Source: Larix kaempferi
Lineage: Eukaryota; Streptophyta; Pinopsida; Pinales; Pinaceae
DNA length: 64,000 nt
Reading direction: 5' to 3'
Assembly: GCA_027924585.1 (NCBI GenBank)
Contig: BSBM01000232.1
Location: forward strand, 24,959,501-25,023,500
Part shown: in pieces, positions 57,588-64,000 of the stretch
Position numbering within the stretch: the first letter of the stretch is position 1
Layout: each line of letters opens with the position of its first letter
The notes under the pieces: generated by a model
Databases searched by the model: none
What the model saw: the letters and a program-made list of their open reading frames with translations, nothing else
Told to the model about the DNA's origin: nothing
Translations under genes and position numbers: made by a program

Positions 57588-58024
57588 CTTCATCCAACTG
57601 ATCAACAATACCAACAACACTCTCCCCTTAATGAAGAAGAAAATCGCAATAACCTTGCAGAAAACTGAAAATTTATGAAAGTTGGAAATTTTTGAAAATC
57701 TGCAAATTTTTGCCCCCTGCAAAATTTAAGATTTCTGAAGAAAAACAAATATGCCTGCTGTATGGCCTGTATGGATTGTCCGTATGGACTGTACGGATTT
57801 ATGTGTGGACCACCTAAAAACTCGAATTTCACAGAATGTTGGAAATTGCTTGAATTGCAAAGATCTTCAAAAAAATTGACCTATATGGAATTCCGTATCG
57901 TACGGTTTTTTTGTGTTGCCTGCAAAATGCAAGCTTTCCTCTCTTCTCTCTGTCTTGTTGCCTTTTTTCCGATCTCCTCTAAAAACCCCTGTGACACACT
58001 GATTTTCTGATCTTCAGAGTTTAA

Positions 58025-58036
58025 GCTCTGATACCA
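58025..58036 (-). promoter_or_regulatory. Primer-binding site (tRNA-iMet) of the Copia element
   Basis: The minus strand reads TGGTATCAGAGC exactly, directly abutting the LTR terminus TGTTAATT at 58037. Confidence 0.9.
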
Positions 58037-59029
58037 TGTTAATTTATCTTATTCCAAATCATATTTTTTTCACATGTGGTTCACAAAACCCCCAGCGAGG
58101 CTACTACGTCCACGGTAAGAAATCACAGGGGACCCACCCGAAGGGGCCGCACCCCGTTCGCTCTGATTACAGAGCTAACCCGATGGGGACATCAAGTGAG
58201 GCCCTTATATAACAATGTATAGCCACCCGAGGATTTGACCCAAAGACCTTCTGCTCACAATTTACAGCACTCAACCACTTGAGCTAGCCCACCGGGCTAT
58301 TATTCCAAATCAGATTTACAATCTCAATCATTTATTTAGCCTCAACAATTACATTCGAACATTAACTGCTCAAAATGAACACTGAAAATACATTTGAATA
58401 TTAACTCAACATGCACAACGGAAACAACATAGAAAATCACACGATTTGACACATATATTTTACCTTGGAAACCCAACTTGGGAAAACCAACATTCAGTGT
58501 ATCTTTCAATTTCAATATCAAAGAAATATTCAGAAATTACAATCTCAGAAACCTGATTGACTGAGAAGAAAACCCATAGTCGAAATCTGCTGCCCTTGCT
58601 CCATCTCAGATTGCCTCTCGATCTCTGAATCTCATATGATGAAATGATACACTCCTACTTGGGATTTTCCCAACCCCAAGACTTCTTTTCTTGAAAAAAT
58701 CTCTTTCTCAAATGAATGTGTGTCTAATCCTCTCCTTAGATCTCCTTTTATAATTCTCTTTAATGATAAAACCCTAAACCTAGATCTCCAAAGAGATAGA
58801 AGGCCAAGATTAGATCATGCCCTCTTGAGATCAACGGATGTGACTTAATCTCACGTTAAGATCACTTAAATCACTTAAGTCACTCAACTTTATAATAACA
58901 GTCACTTTATCATTAAATATAAAGTCACTTTATCATTAAATATAAAAGTCACTTTAACTTTATAAAATCAATTTATAAAGTTAATGTCTAGAGAGTTACT
59001 TTTTGGACCACTTCTACATGCTAGACACA
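58037..59029 (-). mobile_element. Copia LTR beside the primer site, carrying a SINE
   Basis: It starts TGTTAATTTATC and ends near CTAGACACA; it aligns with 52890-54903. Without the SINE it is about 740 bp. Beyond its outer end (59030-59270) the sequence still matches Copia internal sequence at 54904-55140. This LTR is therefore shared by two tandem copies, the right one truncated at 59275. Confidence 0.65.
58067..58300 (-). mobile_element. tRNA-derived SINE with 17-bp target-site duplication
   Basis: On the minus strand the head reads GCCCGGTGGGCTAGCTCAAG with A box TAGCTCAAGTGG (58286-58275) and B box GGGTCAAATCCTC (58241-58229). The body has a GC-rich stem region and the element ends in an A7 tail at the left. 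TATTCCAAATCATATTT (58050-58066) and TATTCCAAATCAGATTT (58301-58317) flank it. The empty site is present in the other LTR copy at about 52901-52917. Confidence 0.9.
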
Positions 59030-59275
59030 TTGCCTATGTAGAAGTACCTATCCGAGCTACAAAAACTAACACTCCTGCTTACTGAGGAAGGTACTTTTGA
59101 AACCTCCACCTGGATCTGTCTCCAATCCCATCATCCTATCTGCTGTTATAGCTGCTCCCTTTGAACGAGAAAGCTTACTTGGCACCTGCTCTGGAATCTG
59201 TGATGATGACCTGTTCATCCAAGCCATGCTCCTACGAATCTCCTCACAATCCTGAGCATCCTATTACGATGGTAC

Positions 59276-62200
59276 TGTTATCACACAACTTGTAGTTGTC
59301 CCTAGTGGTATTCCATCCGGGATGGTAGAGGAGATGGACAACTAAAGAGGTGACCCAAGAGATACCACGATTCCCAATGCAAGCTGGGAGTCATGTCAAC
59401 CGAGGCACTCTTCACTTTAGATCAAGATGAATCAAGACAGGGGGAGACCCTATAACCAATCAAAGATGATTGGACCCAAACAAAGGTTCCTAGGGATATG
59501 TAAAAGACAAGTTACGGAAACCAATGCAAGGTTAGGTGGACCTAGAAGTTTAAATGTGGTTGAAAGAGGCTCAAGGAATGACTTATGTTTCAACCAATGA
59601 ATGATTTAGGCCACTTGATGAGATAAGATGACAAGATCTAGTACCATGAAATACACAGGTGGGGCCCACTTCCTTGGAATATGGAAATGGCTCAAATGGG
59701 ACCCACAAGGTGAAGTTAGGGGTGCAAATGGTACTAAGGGGTATGTAATGAGTAGATCTATGGATCTAAAGTGAAATTAGAGATACCCACTTATGGGATC
59801 TAGGAGATGACACAACTCCCAAGGAGTGCGAATTGCCCTAGGTGGACTAGTGCCTTGATGGATGGGCTAATGGAGTCAAAAGAGATGTGGAAATGTAGAT
59901 CGGGACACCTAGGATGCAAATCAAGTGGGCTATTCAAGATGTGATGGATCTTAGTAGATCTAATATTTCACTATGTGACCCAAGTGGACAACAATCCCCA
60001 AAATGAGGAATGATACCCCCAAGGCAGAACTTCACAAAGTGAGATACTAGGTGGGGGTTTCAAGGTATGCTCTTTTCAAATTAAGCGGGATCACAACCAC
60101 CCATGTCCTAGAAGTGGGCAAACTCAACACCCAAGGAGTGCGACTTTGCCCAAGGAGGGCCAAATGCATGGAGTAATGTGTCAAAACAAGTCCAAAGGCC
60201 ACCAAAGTTTAGATCCAAGAAGTTCAGGCAAGTATGAGTGTGGATCTTGAAAATCAAGGGCATCCAATGGCTAGATCTCCATAGATCTGAGATTTAAAAT
60301 GCATCACCAAATTGACCCAAGTGGGGCACAACCCTCAAAATGAGGAATGGGGCCCACAAGGCAAAAATCAACAAGGTGAAGCACTAGGGGTAGGTTATCA
60401 AGTGAGGAGAGTGTGAATCAAGTGGGATTTCACCTACCCATGTGTTAGATCTAACCCAACTAGCTTCACCCAAGGGGTGCGATTTGCCTCAAGAGGGCAA
60501 TTTTGCCTTGAAAAGTGTGTCAAATGAAACCCAATCACCACCAAACTATAGATCCGAATTGCCGTGGATACTATAGAGCTGGGTTTTCAATATCTATCCA
60601 AAAGCTAGGCTAGATCCAAGTAGATCTAAGAAAAAGTAAAAAATGAGGGTTTTAATCAATTAGGGTTTTTATGATCTAGAAGTTATGGATAAGCCAAGGA
60701 AGAAGAAGACCATACCTTTGGAGCATACCTGGATGAAGAGATGAATGCTAGTTGAGATGAGGATTACTTTTGCCAAAGATCAAATGAAGAATTTTTGAAA
60801 CCCTCTTGCCAAATCGATTTTTCCAAACCACATGTGTGTCCCTCTAACCTGCCAAAACCAAGGAGCAAAGCATCAATTAGTTTAACATGTTGAAGGTAGA
60901 TACAAGCAAGAGAGAGATAAGCAAAGAACAGTTGGCACAAAGACAATACCACTCCCTGTTTAACCAAAACGTCTTCCTCCAAGCTTGAAGGGCAAGCCTC
61001 CCCACCAATTTGCACTTGTCAAAAACGTCCTCTTAACCTGTAAAAGAAGTATGGCAACATATGCAAGATAGCTACAAGAGATCCTCTAGTGCAATGGACA
61101 AAAGCATTTACAATCAAAGCAACCAACATCCACTCCAAGATCCAAACATGTACTCCAAAAGATAGAAATTTTATTCCAAGAGCCAAGAGCCAAATTCTCT
61201 AGATGAATTTACAATGAGGGGGTCTCCTCCTTATATAGGATAATAAATACCAAAACCCTAGATCTCATAACCACTTTTTGAAATGAGTGGTTGAGATTAA
61301 AAGATCTCAATACATGATCAATGGCTAAGATGAAACATAACAATATAACACATGGATCGCTCAAACAATGATGATGTCATAGCTAAAAGGTACTCATGGA
61401 GGGTGACATCATCCACTAGAGGGGGTAAAAGTACAAAATCCCACCTCATATGACTAGGACATGACACATGGAGCTCATGGTGGGGCTAGGAGGCATCAAT
61501 CCTTACTAGCTCATCCCCATGGCACAATAAAATAATATAATATGTCCAAAATAAATATAAATGATCAAATCTGTCCTCAAAATCTGTGACAGACAAGCAG
61601 TAAAAGGCCTCCTGTGGCCTCTGTGGACCCACCCAAGTGATGAAAACTGGCTGGAAGATAGGGGGTTCACCCTGGAAGACCTCTATGAAAACCAAATGCC
61701 AAAACCTTGCCTCAATTGCCCAAATCAAATTCCTCAGTGACCTTTTTATCCCATTTCTGGACTGCCTCGATAACTGTGAAAGTGCTGAAACTGCCTCCTA
61801 GGGCACCTGCGCTGTCAAACTGAGCCTACCAGGCTCTTCAGAAGGGGGGATAAATGGTAATAACAAGTGGCTAGACCACCCCCTCCTCATACAGCGCCCT
61901 AGGTGAACTGGCCTCTCATGGCCCCTGCTGCTCAGGTTGGGAAATCAGCCCCAAATCTGGTCAACGAGTGTAAAACTGCATCTATTACTGTCAGAAGTGC
62001 CCGGAACTGAAAGATAAATGTCTCATTGGATCCAGAAGACCCAAATCTACTAAGAATGTGTACTCATACACCATGGGTTACCCTGATGGGCTAGCTGTAG
62101 GGTCCACCATATATGGATAGTGCATAATCTGATGATCTGAAGTAATAATAAAACCTGCTGAACTGCATCAATCATCATATGAATCATATGTCCATCATAT

Positions 62201-62770
62201 AGCATCATCATCAAGAGTATGTGGGTCCATCTATCATCATCAATAAGAGCATGCATGGCCCACATCATCATGGATCCCAAGAAATGATCATAGTCAAACT
62301 AGGTTTGACTAGGTCCATATACAACCAAGGATAAATCATATCAATAGACTAAGACATGTTCCTCTAATCATACTCACGACTTAACTTAAAGTATAACATC
62401 ATTCAGTGGCATTAATCATATTTATTCATTTCGTTGTTATTTATATTTACTTGCACAATAGCTTAAATGACAAACTCACCCATTGGACATGGTCTAACTG
62501 CTAGCTAAGGATGAAGGCTAGGAACAAGGTTGGGTAAAGGGGGTGACTTGTCTAAACTCAACTAAAAGATACTTTGGACTGGGAGAAAGGGGAAACTACA
62601 AACTCTTTGCTGGACAAAATAACACGGGGGATGGCTGTGCCTCACAAATGGGTAAGTTGTTTAGAGAGTGCTTATTCAACTTAGGGATCATGTCTACATA
62701 AAGTTGATCCAAGTTCATTAGGATCATTCAATTTCATTTCATGGCCTTTTTGGCCTACATAACCCTTCGG
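59276..62770 (-). mobile_element. Long LTR (family Z), related to the TR-GAG LTR
   Basis: It starts TGTTATCACACAACTTGTAG, sharing TGTTATCACACAA, GGATGGTAGAGG, CACTTTAGA and GGGGGAGACCC with the TR-GAG LTR. Near its right end GTGCCTCACAAATGGGTA also matches. A minus-strand TATA (CTATATAAGG, 61238-61229) is present. It inserted into the Copia copy at 59275 and is itself cut at 62770 by the hAT element. Its other end and any internal region lie outside the window. The repeated AAGTGGG / CTAGGGTGG-like phrases (59640-60500) are degenerate local repeats. Confidence 0.65.
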
Positions 62771-64000
62771 CAAGGTTTTAAAACTCGGACTCGGACTCGG
62801 AATCGGTTGAGGGTCAACTCGGACTCGGACTCAGAATCGGCAATGACTCGGCAATGACTCGGACGATTTGATTTTAATGACTCGGTTTACTAAAAACCAC
62901 ATAAAATATTTAAATTTTAAAGAAAAAAGACATTTTAAAGATTATAATCCATCATTCCAAAGCATTAGAGACAAAATATCCAAAGTCTATCATGTATATA
63001 CCATATAAGGATGAACATATCAAAATGGCACGAACTATACTATGCCGACCCAGTGTGCAATACATAATACATATTTGGAAGACTAGAACAAAGTGAAAAT
63101 ACATAATCAAAGAGGCCTAAATGGCATGTGGAGTGATAGAGTCCAAAAAACAAAATGTTATGATGCCAGTAATAAGTATGCCACTACATCATTGATCAAC
63201 ATGATCAATCATCATCATCAAACTCATCACCACTGCTATGCCCAGAACTACCACTCGGACTAGCAATGATATAGGCAACGGCATCTGGCTCGGGCTCAAA
63301 CCCCTCAAGGTCATCTACAACTACTGCATTAGGAACAACACTAGCTGAATGGGTAAAAGCACGAGGTGGACGTGGATAAGGGGCTGCAGGTGCAGGCATC
63401 TCTCCCTCTCGACTAGTGCCTGCCATGTTTGGAAAGAAATAATGTTATATCAGTAGTTATATCAAATTATTAATATAGTAATATTGAAACACTCATATAT
63501 TATTCAATGATAGAAAAAAATATTACGGATCTAGATTCTACACCTGCATGAACAGATGATGGTGCTGATAATAGTGGATCTGCCTCCAGACTAACATTAC
63601 CGGCTGCATCTAGCTCAATATCATAATCAACATTGAACTCAGGCTCTTCAGTCTCCACTAACCAATCTAAGGCTGGATCGATATCATCCAACACAATGGG
63701 ATCAGTATCAGGTCTTTTGTTCATCAATTGGTTGCGCCTTAAACGAAGGTTGTACTGCACGAAGACTAGATCATTTAACCGGTTTTGCTCTAACCGGTTT
63801 CTCTTCTTCGTGTGAATTCGCTCAAAGACAGACCAATTGCATTCACACCCGGAAGAACTGCATGGTTGACTAAGGATTCTAATTGCAAACATTTGCAATT
63901 GAAGGCCTTGGCCACCAAATGACTCCCACCATGAAGCTGCACGTACAAAGACAGTTAAATCAACAAATTAGATTGTGAATTCGTCTAAATATTGAAGTTT
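62771..64000 (-). mobile_element. hAT transposon, 3' end (continues beyond window)
   Basis: The 3' terminus is placed at CAAGGTTTTAAAACTCGG (62771), shared with the fragment at 49157. Dense subterminal repeats (ACTCGGACTCGG, GCAATGACTCGG) cover 62785-62880. The transposase C-terminal exons follow on the minus strand. The expected 8-bp target duplication would be CCCTTCGG on this side; the other end is off the window. Confidence 0.75.
63205..63936 (-). CDS. hAT transposase C-terminus (dimerisation domain), two exons
   Basis: The penultimate exon (63936-63544) begins after an acceptor TGCAG and reads SWWESFGG, MFAIRILSQPCSSSGCECNW, SVFERIHTKKRNRLEQNRLN and DLVFVQYNLRLR. This is the hAT C-terminal dimerisation domain (Dimer_Tnp_hAT, with the LSQPxSSSGCExNWS signature) used for transposase oligomerisation. 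An acidic tail follows. A 124-bp intron (GT at 63543, AG at 63420) joins in frame to the last exon (63419-63205), ending in a poly-Asp tail and stop. Signature Glu-Arg-Asn is here Glu-Cys-Asn. All codons visible are open, so the copy may be intact; the BED finger and catalytic core are upstream, off the window. Confidence 0.85.

Overview
The window looks like repeat-dominated nuclear DNA of a seed plant with a very large genome, plausibly a gymnosperm. This is inferred from one recognisable host exon in 64 kb, very long LTRs (2.5-3.8 kb), layered nested retrotransposons, tRNA-Asp and tRNA-Met primer sites, tRNA-derived SINEs, LINE fragments and a hAT transposon. The species cannot be named from sequence alone. 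No rRNA gene, functional tRNA gene, CRISPR array or bacterial-style operon was seen.

Left third (1-21 kb). A minus-strand Ty3/gypsy element enters from the left: stop-broken gag, primer-binding site and a 2.46-kb LTR. An unrecognised, decayed minus-strand gene follows at 5.7-6.7 kb, then three short tandem arrays, a LINE RNase H remnant and a tRNA-derived SINE. The only recognisable host gene is the first coding exon of a plant thymidylate kinase (12529-12905, plus strand). No later exon was found downstream, where the sequence is an LTR, two LINE fragments, a second LTR and a broken Copia gag.

Middle (21.5-49.5 kb). This is a stack of nested insertions, several closed by perfect 5-bp target-site duplications (TSDs). 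There is a solo LTR of 3.2 kb at 21574-24770. A palindromic miniature LTR element (TRIM-like) lies at 25687-27337 with TSD AAGTT. Then an LTR interrupted near 29.6/48.0 kb contains a solo LTR (TSD ATCCC). That solo LTR contains a 15.2-kb element with 3.85-kb LTRs and only gag-type ORFs (TSD GTTCT, TR-GAG-like). That element in turn contains a 4.3-kb insertion with a 257-bp inverted repeat (TSD GTGTC).

Right third (49.5-64 kb). It holds an LTR related to the one at 17-18.5 kb, then a minus-strand Copia element whose two LTR copies carry different later insertions: a 1.29-kb hAT-like non-autonomous element in one and a SINE with 17-bp TSD in the other. A long LTR related to the TR-GAG LTR follows, and it is cut by a minus-strand hAT transposon. 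Two consecutive C-terminal exons of its transposase are open and splice in frame.

The parts do not form a pathway. The window is a record of successive insertions around one host exon and one decayed gene. Boundaries come from TG..CA termini, primer sites, TSDs and cross-comparison of copies by eye; percent identities were not computed.
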